A DNA stretch of 64,000 bases from Ruminococcus bromii (GCF_002834235.1 NZ_NNBY01000045.1:1-64000); one strand, 5' to 3'. Counted from the first letter of the stretch, positions 54,972-62,850 are shown. Made by a program: numbers and translations. Notes: generated by a model from the sequence alone, not told the origin.

Positions 54972-55489
54972 TCTTCAACTGCCTTTTTGTCAATTATTTT
55001 TTTGATGACAACTATCACAAAAATACTTATTGTCCAAATCATTACAATGATAGGAATAATGTCAAGATTTGCTATTCCGTTTGTAACAAAGGTTTTGTTG
55101 CCGAAAGCAATTCCCAAACATTCTGCTCCCGCAACAAATGCCAAAGAGCCTAAAAGACTCCTTCTGCCTTTATTCGATGTGAAATATGCGTCATTTAAAA
55201 TGCTTATTCCGACGAATACGGCGGTTGAAAGAAACAGTCCTATGAACATTTGAACGCTGAGTTCAGCCCAATTAATCTCCAAAACATTAACTAAAGCGCA
55301 GGCAATTATGTACCCGATAAGCACAAAAAATGCCGATTTATAAGCCTTGCCCCGTGCAAGAATCTGTCGTTCATCGTATTCTGTGTAAGTGTTCTTTTTC
55401 TTTTTAATGTTTGCGATAATGAGCGTTACGATAACTACGACGATAAAACCGCAACAAAAACCAAGCACCCAATAGTATTTTTCTCCCAT
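54968..55489 (-). CDS. Four-helix membrane protein paired with HTH regulator (DUF3169-like)
   Basis: A 173-residue protein with four hydrophobic helices (about 5-27, 58-78, 88-108, 142-162) and the cytoplasmic segment YTEYDERQILARGKAYK between the first two. The DERQ..RGKAY motif is shared by a large group of Clostridial membrane proteins encoded next to YozG-like regulators. Function unknown; bacteriocin immunity or membrane stress has been proposed for such pairs generally. The ATG at 55489 has GGGAGAT upstream. Confidence 0.85.
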   Translation of the reverse strand: MGEKYYWVLGFCCGFIVVVIVTLIIANIKKKKNTYTEYDERQILARGKAYKSAFFVLIGYIIACALVNVLEINWAELSVQMFIGLFLSTAVFVGISILNDAYFTSNKGRRSLLGSLAFVAGAECLGIAFGNKTFVTNGIANLDIIPIIVMIWTISIFVIVVIKKIIDKKAVEE

Positions 55490-55746
55490 AATAACATCTC
55501 CCAAATAAATCAGCCAATTTGCAGATTTATTCGTCCAACCGATAATCCGCAAATAATATTAAAAAATTTTATGTGTTTAGATGTGAATACTTAAAAAATC
55601 CACAATGCGTACAAAAAGCTTTCTGTACCATTATAGTACATTAAAAGTTACTTATTGTCAAGTATATTTTACATAATTTCAAAAATACTTTCATTTGGCT
55701 GTTTTGGAAAATTAAATTCGTTAAGAAACCTGTCAGCTAAAACAAA
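55490..55746. other. Spacer holding the HTH operon promoter
   Basis: On the minus strand TTGACA is followed by TACTATAAT (about 55630-55660), with a spacing of 17 to TACTAT or 20 to TATAAT. The remainder is AT rich with no gene seen. Confidence 0.5.
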
Positions 55747-55780
55747 ACAAGACAAACCCATATTTCAGAGCTTGCCTTGT
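55747..55780 (-). terminator. Terminator after the RHH gene (duplicated at 56441)
   Basis: On the minus strand ACAAGGCAAGC pairs over 11 positions (with G-U pairs) with GTTTGTCTTGT, followed by TTTTG. A 30-base stretch of it is repeated at 56441-56470 behind the YgiT-type gene. Confidence 0.75.
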
Positions 55781-55784
55781 GGAA

Positions 55785-55982
55785 TTACTCACCGTCACGC
55801 TGTATTGTTTCATTAATAGCACGATTAACAAAGCCGTTCACGCTTTCGCCGTTCTTTTCTGCGTGGGCTTTGATAATATCCTTTCGACCTTTCGGCACAG
55901 CAACATTGATACGGTCATATGCTTTAGCGTTATATCGGTTGTTTGCCTCAATTCTCGCCCTGCTGTTCTTATTTTCTGTCAT
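55785..55982 (-). CDS. Ribbon-helix-helix (Arc/MetJ-type) DNA-binding protein
   Basis: A 65-residue protein with the RHH layout: beta strand YDRINVAVPKG (about 22-32), then helix KDIIKAHAEKNG and helix SVNGFVNRAINETIQ. Such proteins are plasmid-type repressors or antitoxins; no toxin gene is adjacent. AGGTGG precedes the ATG. A strong plus-strand promoter (56004-56032) starts just upstream and faces away. Confidence 0.88.
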   Translation of the reverse strand: MTENKNSRARIEANNRYNAKAYDRINVAVPKGRKDIIKAHAEKNGESVNGFVNRAINETIQRDGE

Positions 55983-56003
55983 TTCTTCACCACCTAAAAT
56001 CTA

Positions 56004-56032
56004 TTGACATCAAATTATTGTTGTTGTATAAT
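56004..56032 (+). promoter_or_regulatory. Promoter of a short RNA facing the small hydrophobic peptide gene
   Basis: TTGACA (56004-56009), 17 bases, TATAAT (56027-56032): consensus in all twelve positions. The transcript would start near 56039 with GAAAAGGAACGGC. Confidence 0.85.
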
Positions 56033-56038
56033 ATAGGT

Positions 56039-56122
56039 GAAAAGGAACGGCTTTAGCTGTTTCGCATTTGCGTATTTTTTTATTAAAAACCGCTCTGTAT
56101 TGCGACTACAGGGCGGTTATTT
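56039..56122 (+). ncRNA. Candidate type I antitoxin RNA
   Basis: About 84 nt from the consensus promoter to the 3' side of the hairpin at 56089-56117. It begins with a GGAACGGC-TTTA-GCTGTTTC hairpin and includes a small CGCA/TGCG hairpin followed by a T run (an alternative end near 56082). The second half is the exact complement of the 3' end of the convergent peptide mRNA. This is the geometry of type I antitoxins such as RatA, SR4 or the par RNA II. No direct evidence of transcription can be seen. Confidence 0.65.
56089..56117. terminator. Shared terminator of convergent RNAs
   Basis: ACCGC-CTGTA paired with TACAG-GCGGT (one mismatch). On the minus strand TTTTTAAT follows; on the plus strand TATTTCTTT. 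It directly abuts the stop codon of the peptide gene. Confidence 0.75.
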
Positions 56123-56197
56123 CTTTATATTCTTAATGACTTCATTAAAAGCCACGAAAACAATTGCGAGAACAAATAAGTATGTAATCTCTGCCAT
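56117..56197 (-). CDS. Small hydrophobic peptide, candidate type I toxin
   Basis: A 26-residue peptide: three polar residues, one hydrophobic helix (YLFVLAIVFVAF) and a basic end (KNIKK). This is the size and shape of type I toxins such as TxpA, Fst and Ldr that insert into the membrane. The ribosome binding site AAGGGGG is held in a stem (56207-56224) with a GCGA tetraloop, a common brake on toxin translation. A longer frame upstream (to 56320) has no site and is not credited. It has its own promoter (56259-56287) and converges with the RNA at 56039. No homology to a named toxin is claimed. Confidence 0.7.
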   Translation of the reverse strand: MAEITYLFVLAIVFVAFNEVIKNIKK

Positions 56198-56206
56198 TGG
56201 AATACA

Positions 56207-56224
56207 CCCCCTTTCGCAAGGGAG
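56207..56224 (-). promoter_or_regulatory. Hairpin sequestering the toxin ribosome binding site
   Basis: On the minus strand CTCCCTT-GCGA-AAGGGGG, seven pairs with a GNRA tetraloop; the AAGGGGG strand is the ribosome binding site, eight bases before the ATG. Confidence 0.75.
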
Positions 56225-56258
56225 TCGAAACAGCCGCCACCGTTCCTTTACAAATATT

Positions 56259-56287
56259 ATTATAGCATACCTTTTTACACTTAACAA
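56259..56287 (-). promoter_or_regulatory. Promoter of the small hydrophobic peptide gene
   Basis: On the minus strand TTGTTA (56282-56287), 17 bases, TATAAT (56259-56264). The transcript would start near 56252 and open with GGAACGGT-GGCG-GCTGTTTC, a hairpin almost identical to that of the opposing RNA. Confidence 0.8.
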
Positions 56288-56440
56288 GTACAAATATGCA
56301 CAAATTATACGCTTAAACATTGTAGTATAATATAGTCACAGGATAAGGAAAGGGGAAAGCGATAATCAGTATGACCGCAACGCAATTGCAGTATATGCAA
56401 GCGTAGGCAGCGGCATAGCAGAACCCCACAGGCAAAAGAA

Positions 56441-56470
56441 AAGACAAGCCCATATTTCAGAGCTTGCCTT
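56441..56470 (-). terminator. Terminator after the YgiT-type gene (copy of 55747)
   Basis: AAGGCAAGC pairs with GCTTGTCTT on the minus strand; 30 of its bases match the hairpin at 55747-55780. Between 56321 and 56440 lies a plus-strand TATAAT and an 11-codon frame (56371-56406) that I do not credit. Confidence 0.7.
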
Positions 56471-56476
56471 GTGGAA

Positions 56477-56710
56477 TTATGCTACTTTGTCAGATGTATA
56501 TTCAACAACCGCTATTTCGGTCATAAGACTGCTTACGGTTTTTACAATGTCATCAAGTCTTTTTGCCACTTCATCGGTAAAAACGGTTTCACCGCATTTT
56601 GAACATTCCAAACACGGAACATTCTTTACGATTACAATGCACTTTTTAAGATCAACAAAATGTGTTGTTGTACTTGGCTTCAAATCACCTTTGCAATAAA
56701 AACAAGTCAT
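56477..56710 (-). CDS. YgiT-type zinc finger protein (MqsA-like antitoxin)
   Basis: A 77-residue protein. The N-terminal zinc finger has CFYCKGDL (about 3) and CLECSKCGETVF (about 33-44), the CxxC...CxxC ligands of MqsA/YgiT. The C-terminal part (DEVAKRLDDIVKTVSSL) starts the DNA-binding half but stops before a complete helix-turn-helix. It follows the DUF4258 gene after two bases, the usual toxin-then-antitoxin order of MqsRA. It would neutralise the toxin and may repress the operon. Confidence 0.88.
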   Translation of the reverse strand: MTCFYCKGDLKPSTTTHFVDLKKCIVIVKNVPCLECSKCGETVFTDEVAKRLDDIVKTVSSLMTEIAVVEYTSDKVA

Positions 56711-56712
56711 TG

Positions 56713-57033
56713 TTATTTCTCCTTTCGGGTTTGTGAATCACTTTCAAATTTATCTGAATCGGGAAAATAGGCAGTTACTATACAAACAACATCTCCGTTG
56801 CAACCTGCCACAATATGCAAATATTCATTGTTTGTACTTACACCTAAAACAAGGCAAGCGGGATATGGATAGCTGTCGGGATATTGTTCTATTATTTTGC
56901 CCGTATGTATTGCATTGAATACATCATCACGGTATATTCCTCGTTCCTGTAACCGTTTCAGAGCGTGCACAGACCATATGACAGATTTATCGTCACATAA
57001 CTTTTGTAATGCTTCGATATTTAATTCAGGCAA
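56713..57033 (-). CDS. DUF4258 protein, probable toxin of a DUF4258/YgiT pair
   Basis: A protein of about 106 residues. VIWSVHALKRLQERGI (about 17-32) and IVTAYFPD (about 84) are typical of DUF4258, a RelE/MqsR-like fold. The H-x-x-x-R-x-x-E-R motif is shared with BrnT and HigB-like nucleases. I prefer the TTG at 57033, eight bases after AGGAGG, over a GTG at 57042 that overlaps it. The gene has its own promoter with direct-repeat operators upstream and is coupled to the YgiT-type gene. Confidence 0.85.
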   Translation of the reverse strand: MPELNIEALQKLCDDKSVIWSVHALKRLQERGIYRDDVFNAIHTGKIIEQYPDSYPYPACLVLGVSTNNEYLHIVAGCNGDVVCIVTAYFPDSDKFESDSQTRKEK

Positions 57034-57078
57034 GCTTGTCACCTCCTCTGTCTATGGTGTGTTTGATTTGTGTATTTA

Positions 57079-57142
57079 TTCGCAACTAATTCGCAACCAT
57101 TCTTTACAACTTTATTGTAGCATATCAAGATAGATTGTACAA
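57079..57142 (-). promoter_or_regulatory. Promoter and direct-repeat operator of the DUF4258/YgiT pair
   Basis: On the minus strand TTGTAC, 17 bases, TACAAT (between about 57114 and 57142), followed by GTTGCGAAT-A-GTTGCGAAT direct repeats at 57079-57097. Repeats just after the start site suit autorepression by the antitoxin. Confidence 0.65.
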
Positions 57143-57186
57143 GAATAATATTAATCAGTTTGGATTTGGTAACGGTATTGTTTTCT

Positions 57187-57244
57187 AAACAACAATAAAA
57201 GGTATCGGTCTTTTTAACCAATACCCTTTTATGGAGCTGATAAC
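57187..57244 (-). repeat. Direct repeat 1: copy of tRNA-Thr 3' end and its terminator
   Basis: This 58-base stretch equals 57392-57450 apart from one A. It includes the last 13 bases of tRNA-Thr plus CCA and the complete terminator (GGTATTGGT/ACCGATACC). It resembles an attachment site left by an element that integrates at a tRNA 3' end. Confidence 0.85.
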
Positions 57245-57391
57245 TATTCTGTGCATTGCAAGAGTGCATACCTCGCTTGTTGCTTGCGGTGCAAATTCTG
57301 AACGCTCATCAACGCTACGCCCTAAAAACGCTTTACTAAAGCGTTTTCTAAACGGGCTTTCGAATCCCGTTATTCCCGTTATCTTAATCTG

Positions 57392-57450
57392 AAACAACAA
57401 TAAAAAGGTATCGGTCTTTTTAACCAATACCCTTTTATGGAGCTGATAAC
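57392..57450 (-). repeat. Direct repeat 2: 3' end of tRNA-Thr with terminator
   Basis: The resident copy. The terminator at about 57404-57432 has a nine-pair stem and five T. Between the two copies lie 147 bases, including an inverted scrap of the T-arm (TTCGAATCCCGTTAT at 57356-57371, plus strand). Confidence 0.85.
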
Positions 57451-57513
57451 GGGATTCGAACCCGTGACCTCGTCCTTACCAAGGACGCACTCTGCCTACT
57501 GAGCTATATCAGC
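57438..57513 (-). tRNA. tRNA-Thr(GGT)
   Basis: A complete cloverleaf of 76 bases including encoded CCA. Acceptor GCTGATA/TATCAGC, D-arm TAGCTCAGT, anticodon arm CGTCC-TTGGTAA-GGACG with anticodon GGT, T-arm CGGGTTCGAATCCCG, discriminator T. It reads ACC and ACU threonine codons. A terminator follows directly. Confidence 0.97.
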
Positions 57514-57788
57514 ATATTTAATTGTAAGGTTGCAACCTTTATAATGTTAATCTCGCAAAGTTTCGGACATTAACAGCCAAATCATTGATATAAAAAAGAG
57601 TAAAAATCCAACAATAACAAAATCAAAATTAATTTTACTTTTTTCACACGGTCGCAAAACCACGGTGATTATATCACAAAAACAGCGTGATGTAAAGTGT
57701 CCACGGAATATAATAACACATTTGCACGATGATTTCAAATGTTTTTTTAAACTTTTTTGTAAAAAATACGAAAAGATTTGAAAAACAC

Positions 57789-57817
57789 TTGATTATAAGC
57801 CGTTTTGGTGCTATAAT
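57789..57817 (+). promoter_or_regulatory. Promoter of the rimP-nusA-infB operon
   Basis: TTGATT (57789-57794), 17 bases, TATAAT (57812-57817). The stretch 57514-57780 before it is AT rich with no gene seen. Confidence 0.8.
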
Positions 57818-57840
57818 TTTCTTGTAAATAATGAAAGCTA

Positions 57841-57944
57841 AAGGAGTGGGCAACAAACCCGCTCCTTATTTATTAGTTTTCACTTTGTTCCTCGGTGCGG
57901 TTTATCTGTCTGCAATATTTCGCACAGGGTATTTTTGCAGACAG
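57841..57944 (+). promoter_or_regulatory. Structured leader of the rimP operon, with terminator-like hairpin
   Basis: AAGGAG-GGG...CCC-CTCCTT followed by ATTTATT (57841-57868) looks like an intrinsic terminator just 24 bases into the transcript. A second hairpin, CTGTCTGCA/TGCAGACAG (57906-57944), ends two bases before the ribosome binding site of rimP. Together they could attenuate the operon, for example by NusA feedback. Confidence 0.6.
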
Positions 57945-57959
57945 GAAGGCAGTGGATTT

Positions 57960-58439
57960 ATGGCAAAAAGCAAAGGCGGTGTAACCGTATCAAAAGTATG
58001 GGAGCTTTGTCAGCCGATTGTTGAAGGCTTCGGACTTTCACTTTGGGATGTGCGTTATGTCAAGGAAGGTGCAGACCGTTTTCTGCGTGTTTACATTGAC
58101 AAGCCCGAAGGCATTGACATTAACGATTGCGAAAATGTTTCCCGTGCAATCAACGGTCCTCTTGATGAGCTTGATCCGATTGAGGAGGCGTACTGTCTTG
58201 AGGTCTGCTCCCCCGGAATTGAGCGTGAGCTTATCCGTGACGAACATTTTATGCAGTTCATCGGTGCGGATATTATGGTTAAGATGCTCCGCCCCATTGA
58301 CGGCATAGGCAGAGAATTTAAAGGGGTTTTAAAGGATTATTCCGACGGTAAGGTCACAATTGAGGATCACAGCGGTGAGAATGAAATCACAATCAGCAAA
58401 AAGGACGCCGCATGGATTAAGCTTGACGATTTTGATTAA
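57960..58439 (+). CDS. rimP: Ribosome maturation factor RimP
   Basis: A 159-residue factor needed for late assembly of the 30S subunit. Two domains are visible: the N-terminal alpha/beta domain with RVYIDKPEGIDINDCENVSR (about 46-65) and SPGIERELI (about 89), and a C-terminal SH3-like domain (about 105-159). I use the ATG at 57960, preceded by GGAAGG; the frame continues upstream for 43 codons through the leader hairpins and is not coding. First gene of the classic nusA operon. Confidence 0.96.
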   Translation: MAKSKGGVTVSKVWELCQPIVEGFGLSLWDVRYVKEGADRFLRVYIDKPEGIDINDCENVSRAINGPLDELDPIEEAYCLEVCSPGIERELIRDEHFMQFIGADIMVKMLRPIDGIGREFKGVLKDYSDGKVTIEDHSGENEITISKKDAAWIKLDDFD

Positions 58440-58524
58440 AAATTGCAGTTTGAACACTACGGATACACATAACAGCATAACAATTTGTATATAACCGAAA
58501 AATAAGAAAAGGATGATTTGGAAA

Positions 58525-59685
58525 ATGACTAACAAAGATTTATTTGAGGCATTGAGAACATTTGAAAAGGAAAAGGGCATTCCTATGGACTATATGCTTC
58601 AAAACATTGAAAAGGCAATTTCCGTTGCCTGCAAGAACTACTACGGCGGTAATGAAAATGTTGTATTCAAGGTTGATCCGGAAAAGAACAGCTTTGACGC
58701 AAAGCTTGTCAAAACAGTAGTTGACGAAGTTTTTGATCCTAACTTTGAGGTTACTGTTGAGGAGGCTCAGCAGATTAACAAGAGAAAGAAATTTATTGTC
58801 GGCGATGAGATTGAAGTTCCGATTGATCCCAAGCACCTCGGTTGGACATCTGTTTCTTCTGCAAGAAATGTTATCCGTCAGGGTATTCGTCAGGGTGAAA
58901 AAGGTCAGACTCTTATCGAGTTTCAGAGCAAGCTCGGTGAAATTGTTACTGCAACCGTTGAAAGAATTGATCCTAAGTCGGGAGTTGCAACAATCAAAAT
59001 CGGCAAGAGCGAAGCAACTCTGCCAAAGAGCGAACAGCTCGGTCATGACGACCTTAAAGAAGGCGACCACATTAAGGTTTATATTGCAGATGTCAAAGAC
59101 AACGAAAGAGGTCCTCACGCAATCATTTCAAGAACACACCCCGGTCTTGTAAAGCGTTTGTTTGAACAGGAAGTTCCCGAAATCTATGACGGCGTTGTTG
59201 AAATAAAGTCAATCTCCCGTGAGGCAGGCAGCCGTACAAAAATGGCTGTTTACAGCTCAAATCCCGATGTTGACGCAATCGGTTCATGTATCGGCAACAA
59301 GGGCGCTCGTGTAAACAAGATTGTTGAAGAACTCGGCGGTGAAAAAATCGACATCGTGCTTTACAGCGATGATCCCGAAAAGTACATTTCGGCGGCTCTC
59401 TCTCCTGCAAGCGTTTGCAAGGTTGAAATTACAGATGAAGAAACAAAGAGCTGCCGTGCAACCGTTCCCGACGGTCAGCTTTCACTTGCTATCGGCAACA
59501 AAGGACAGAATGCCCGTCTTGCCGCAAGACTTACAGGCTGGAGAATTGACATCCGTCCCGAAAGCGGTTTCTACGGCGAAGATGAGGACGATGAACCAAA
59601 GACAGAAGAAAAGTCCGAAGATGTTCTCGACCTTGACGAAAGCACAGAAGGCGAAACAGTTGTTTCGGATGAAACAGAGGAATAA
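58525..59685 (+). CDS. nusA: Transcription termination/antitermination factor NusA
   Basis: A 386-residue RNA polymerase-binding protein. The N-terminal polymerase-binding domain (1-125), S1 domain (about 133-200), and KH1 and KH2 domains (about 205-345) with SIGSCIGNKGARV-like and LAIGNKGQNARLAARLTGW motifs are visible, then an acidic tail. The first ATG at 58513 touches AAAAGG, while the ATG at 58525 has AAGGATG at proper distance, so I use the latter. It has no C-terminal acidic repeats of the Gammaproteobacterial type. It controls pausing and may regulate its own operon. Confidence 0.97.
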   Translation: MTNKDLFEALRTFEKEKGIPMDYMLQNIEKAISVACKNYYGGNENVVFKVDPEKNSFDAKLVKTVVDEVFDPNFEVTVEEAQQINKRKKFIVGDEIEVPIDPKHLGWTSVSSARNVIRQGIRQGEKGQTLIEFQSKLGEIVTATVERIDPKSGVATIKIGKSEATLPKSEQLGHDDLKEGDHIKVYIADVKDNERGPHAIISRTHPGLVKRLFEQEVPEIYDGVVEIKSISREAGSRTKMAVYSSNPDVDAIGSCIGNKGARVNKIVEELGGEKIDIVLYSDDPEKYISAALSPASVCKVEITDEETKSCRATVPDGQLSLAIGNKGQNARLAARLTGWRIDIRPESGFYGEDEDDEPKTEEKSEDVLDLDESTEGETVVSDETEE

Positions 59686-59709
59686 TCAGATTAAACAGAG
59701 AGGGATTTT

Positions 59710-60018
59710 ATGAAGCAAAGAAAAATGCCGTTGCGTAAATGTACGGGTTGCGGAGAGATGAAAGAAAAGCGTGAGCTTATCCGTGTTGTCAAAGCACCCG
59801 ACACCAAAGATGAAAACGGTGAAATCATTGCAAAAGGCGAAATTTCGCTTGACCTCACAGGTCGCAAGGCAGGCAGAGGCGCATATGTGTGCAGAAATCT
59901 TGCCTGCTTTGAAAAGGCTCGCAAGGCACACCGCTTTGAACGCTCATTAAGCTGTAAAATCCCTGATGAAGTATATGAGCAGATGCAAAGTGAACTTGCC
60001 GCAGCAGACAGCGAGTAG
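59710..60018 (+). CDS. ylxR: YlxR (RnpM) RNA-binding protein
   Basis: A 102-residue DUF448 protein. KMPLRKCTGCGEM (about 5-17) and GRGAYVCRNLACFEKARK (about 57-74) are the family signature. The B. subtilis homologue binds RNase P RNA and nucleoid DNA. It sits between nusA and ylxQ as in most Firmicutes. GAGAGGG precedes the ATG. Confidence 0.96.
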   Translation: MKQRKMPLRKCTGCGEMKEKRELIRVVKAPDTKDENGEIIAKGEISLDLTGRKAGRGAYVCRNLACFEKARKAHRFERSLSCKIPDEVYEQMQSELAAADSE

Positions 60019-60033
60019 GCGAAAGGATTTTTT

Positions 60034-60366
60034 ATGAACGACAGGATTTTGTCGCTGCTTGGCATTTGCAAGAGGGCAGGCAAGCTGATTACAGGTGCCG
60101 ACACGACGATTGACTCCATACGAAAAAGCAAGGCAAAGCTTGTTATTTTTGCAAATGATTTTTCAAAGAGCAGTAAGAAAAGCGTGCATACAGCCGCTGA
60201 TGAATGTAATGTAAAAACATTGACAATGAACCGAAGCAAAGAGGAAATCGGATTTGCTCTCGGAAAAATCTGCGGAGTTATGACAACCGAAGACAAAGGC
60301 TTTGCAGATAAGCTTGAACAGCTTATTGAAAACGAATCGGGAGGAGAATTGTATGATAAAATATAA
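60034..60366 (+). CDS. ylxQ: YlxQ, L7Ae-family RNA-binding protein
   Basis: A 110-residue member of the L7Ae/L30e family, which binds kink-turn [19 protein letters not shown] (about 9-24) and [13 protein letters not shown] (about 34-46) are visible. Its end overlaps the start of infB by 14 bases, so the two are coupled. Function is poorly known; the place in the operon suggests ribosome or RNA regulation. Confidence 0.94.
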   Translation: MNDRILSLLGICKRAGKLITGADTTIDSIRKSKAKLVIFANDFSKSSKKSVHTAADECNVKTLTMNRSKEEIGFALGKICGVMTTEDKGFADKLEQLIENESGGELYDKI

Positions 60367-62716
60367 GGTAAAGGACGCAGCAGCAGATCTCGGAGTTTCA
60401 AACAAGGAAATTATTGAGATTCTCGAAAAACATTGCGGTGTTACAAAGAAAACAATGACAACACTCGAGGAAAGCGAACTCGATGTGATTTTTGATGTAA
60501 TCACAAAGAAGAACAAGGTTGAAAACTTTGATGAATACTTTGCGGCACGCAACAACAAGCTTGACAACGAAAGCAAGCCACAGCAGGAAGAAAAGCCCGC
60601 AAAGCAGAATGCAAAGGCTGACAACCAGAAGAAAAAGACCGATAAAAACGACAAAAAGCCTAACAACAAGGATGCAAAGCCTGCATCAAAACAGGAAAAG
60701 GTTGAAGTTACTCAGGAAAAGAGCGTTGAGGAGTCTGCTCCCCGCAAGCGCAGAGTAATTGACACCCGTGCAACAAATGTTGATGTTGAGCGTTACAACC
60801 AGAAGTATGATGACCTTGCAAGCGACAGCTCAAAGGGAAGAAGCACGGACAACATTGTTAAAAAGCAGAAATTCACAAACCGTACCCAGCGTCAAAAGGG
60901 CAGACGACAGAAGCGTGAAACAGAGCAGGAGCGTCTGAACCGTATTGCTCTTGAGCGTAAGCAGAAACCGATTACAGTTCAGATTCCTGACGAAATCGTA
61001 GTTTCGGAGCTTGCTCTCAGACTTAAGGCTACCGTTGCCGAGGTTGTTAAAAAGGCATTCCTTATGGGTACAATGGTAACAGCAACAGATACAATCGACT
61101 TTGACACAGCGTCACTTATCGCCATGGAATTCCACGCAAAGGTTGAAAAAGAGGTTGTTGTTACAATCGAAGAACAGATTATTGATGACAGCGAGGACGA
61201 TGAGGCAAATCTCGTTGAGAGAGCTCCGGTTGTTGTTGTTATGGGTCATGTTGACCACGGTAAAACTTCAATCCTCGACGCTATCCGTCACGCAAATGTA
61301 ACAGCAGGCGAGGCTGGCGGTATCACTCAGCATATCGGTGCTTACAGAGTTATGGTAAACGGCAAGCCTGTTACATTCCTCGACACACCCGGACATGAGG
61401 CATTCACAACAATGCGTGCAAGAGGTGCTCAGGTTACTGATATCGCAATCCTCGTTGTAGCCGCCGATGACGGTATTATGCCGCAGACAGTTGAGGCTAT
61501 CCACCATGCAAAAGCCGCAGGTGTATCTGTTATTGTTGCCATCAATAAAATGGATAAGGTCGGCGCAAATCCCGAAAATGTTAAACAGCAGCTCACAGAG
61601 TATGAACTTATTCCGGAGGAGTGGGGCGGCGATACACCGTGTATCCCTGTTTCCGCAAAAACAAAGGAAGGTCTTGATGATCTTCTTGAAATGGTTACTC
61701 TTGTTGCAGAGATGAAAGAACTCAAGGCTAACCCCGACAGAGCCGCAAAGGGTACTGTTATTGAGGCGAGACTTGACAAGGGCAGAGGTCCTATCGCAAC
61801 CGTACTCGTTCAGAACGGTACACTTCACAAGGGCGATACAATCATCGCAGGCACTTGCGTCGGTCGTGTAAGAGTTATGACAAACGATAAGGGCGAAAGA
61901 GTTACCGAGGCAGGTCCTTCTGTTCCTGTTGAAATCACAGGTCTTGACGAAGTTCCGGTTGGCGGCGATATCTTTGACGCAGTTTCCGATGAGCGTCTTG
62001 CAAGAACGCTTGTTGACCAGAGAAAGGCCGCTAAGAAGGAAGAAATCTTCAACGCACAGACTAAGGTTACTCTTGACAATCTCTTTGACCAGATGAAACT
62101 CGGTGAAATCAAGGAACTTCAGATTATCGTTAAAGCCGATGTACAGGGTTCTGCCGAGGCTGTTAAGCAGTCACTTGAAAAGCTTTCAAATGACGAGGTA
62201 AGAGTAAATGTAATTCACAGCGCAGTAGGTGCAATCAACGAGTCCGATGTAATGCTTGCAGAGGCATCTAACGCAATTATCGTAGGATTCAATGTTCGTC
62301 CCGATGCAGTTGCCGCAGAAAATGCAGAGCGTTCGGGTGTAGATATGCGTCTTTACAGCATTATCTACGATTGTATCAACGAAATCGAATCTGCTATGAA
62401 GGGTATGCTTGCTCCTAAGACAAGAGAAGTTGTTCTCGGTATGGCTGAGTGCCGTAATGTTATCAAGATTAAGTCAGTCGGCACAATCGCAGGTTCATAT
62501 GTTAAGAGCGGTAAGATTCAGCGTGGCGCAAGCGTAAGAGTTATCCGTGACGGTATCGTTATTGCAGATGACGCAATTGCATCTCTCCAGAGATTCAAGG
62601 ACGCTGTCAAGGAAGTTAGCGAAGGCTACGAATGCGGTATCGGTCTTGAAAGATTCAACGACCTCAAAGAGGGCGATATGTTCGAGGTTTATACAATCGA
62701 AGAATACAGGGATTAA
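60353..62716 (+). CDS. infB: Translation initiation factor IF-2
   Basis: A 787-residue GTPase that brings fMet-tRNA to the 30S subunit. A charged, low-complexity N-terminal region (Lys/Glu/Gln, about 60-170) is followed by a conserved IF2_N motif (about 205-260) and the G domain with GHVDHGKTS (about 298), DTPGHEAF (about 345) and NKMD (about 400). Domains II, III and IV with the C-terminal fMet-binding fold follow. I begin at the ATG at 60353, after GGAGGAG, inside the end of ylxQ. The N-terminal region is shorter than in many Gram-negatives. Confidence 0.97.
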   Translation: MIKYKVKDAAADLGVSNKEIIEILEKHCGVTKKTMTTLEESELDVIFDVITKKNKVENFDEYFAARNNKLDNESKPQQEEKPAKQNAKADNQKKKTDKNDKKPNNKDAKPASKQEKVEVTQEKSVEESAPRKRRVIDTRATNVDVERYNQKYDDLASDSSKGRSTDNIVKKQKFTNRTQRQKGRRQKRETEQERLNRIALERKQKPITVQIPDEIVVSELALRLKATVAEVVKKAFLMGTMVTATDTIDFDTASLIAMEFHAKVEKEVVVTIEEQIIDDSEDDEANLVERAPVVVVMGHVDHGKTSILDAIRHANVTAGEAGGITQHIGAYRVMVNGKPVTFLDTPGHEAFTTMRARGAQVTDIAILVVAADDGIMPQTVEAIHHAKAAGVSVIVAINKMDKVGANPENVKQQLTEYELIPEEWGGDTPCIPVSAKTKEGLDDLLEMVTLVAEMKELKANPDRAAKGTVIEARLDKGRGPIATVLVQNGTLHKGDTIIAGTCVGRVRVMTNDKGERVTEAGPSVPVEITGLDEVPVGGDIFDAVSDERLARTLVDQRKAAKKEEIFNAQTKVTLDNLFDQMKLGEIKELQIIVKADVQGSAEAVKQSLEKLSNDEVRVNVIHSAVGAINESDVMLAEASNAIIVGFNVRPDAVAAENAERSGVDMRLYSIIYDCINEIESAMKGMLAPKTREVVLGMAECRNVIKIKSVGTIAGSYVKSGKIQRGASVRVIRDGIVIADDAIASLQRFKDAVKEVSEGYECGIGLERFNDLKEGDMFEVYTIEEYRD

Positions 62717-62802
62717 AGCTTGTATGTTAAACCAAATCTTATAAACGGCACAATGTTTTTACAAGACAGAATTTATAAATGTCACAATGCGACTGTTAAT
62801 CA

Positions 62803-62850
62803 GTAGCGGCGTTCAGTGAACGCCAATCGTTTTGGCTTTAACCAAAACGA
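62803..62850 (+). repeat. Family B repeat, two hairpins, GGCGTTC stem
   Basis: GTAGC, GGCGTTC-AGT-GAACGCC, then TCGTTTTGG/CCAAAACGA. It faces 62906-62955 in inverted orientation. Confidence 0.8.

Noticed and set aside
56117..56320. 67-residue version of the small hydrophobic peptide
   Set aside because: The longer frame crosses the promoter (56259-56287) and lacks a ribosome binding site; the 26-residue form has one.
56371..56406. 11-codon frame (MTATQLQYMQA) after a plus-strand TATAAT
   Set aside because: Very short, ribosome binding site poorly placed, no -35 box; cannot be supported.
57187..57250. Second tRNA gene left of tRNA-Thr
   Set aside because: Only the last 13 bases plus CCA and the terminator are duplicated; no D or anticodon arm.
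57831..57959. N-terminal extension of RimP with a hydrophobic stretch
   Set aside because: It is encoded by the leader hairpins; RimP proteins have no such domain and a good site precedes 57960.
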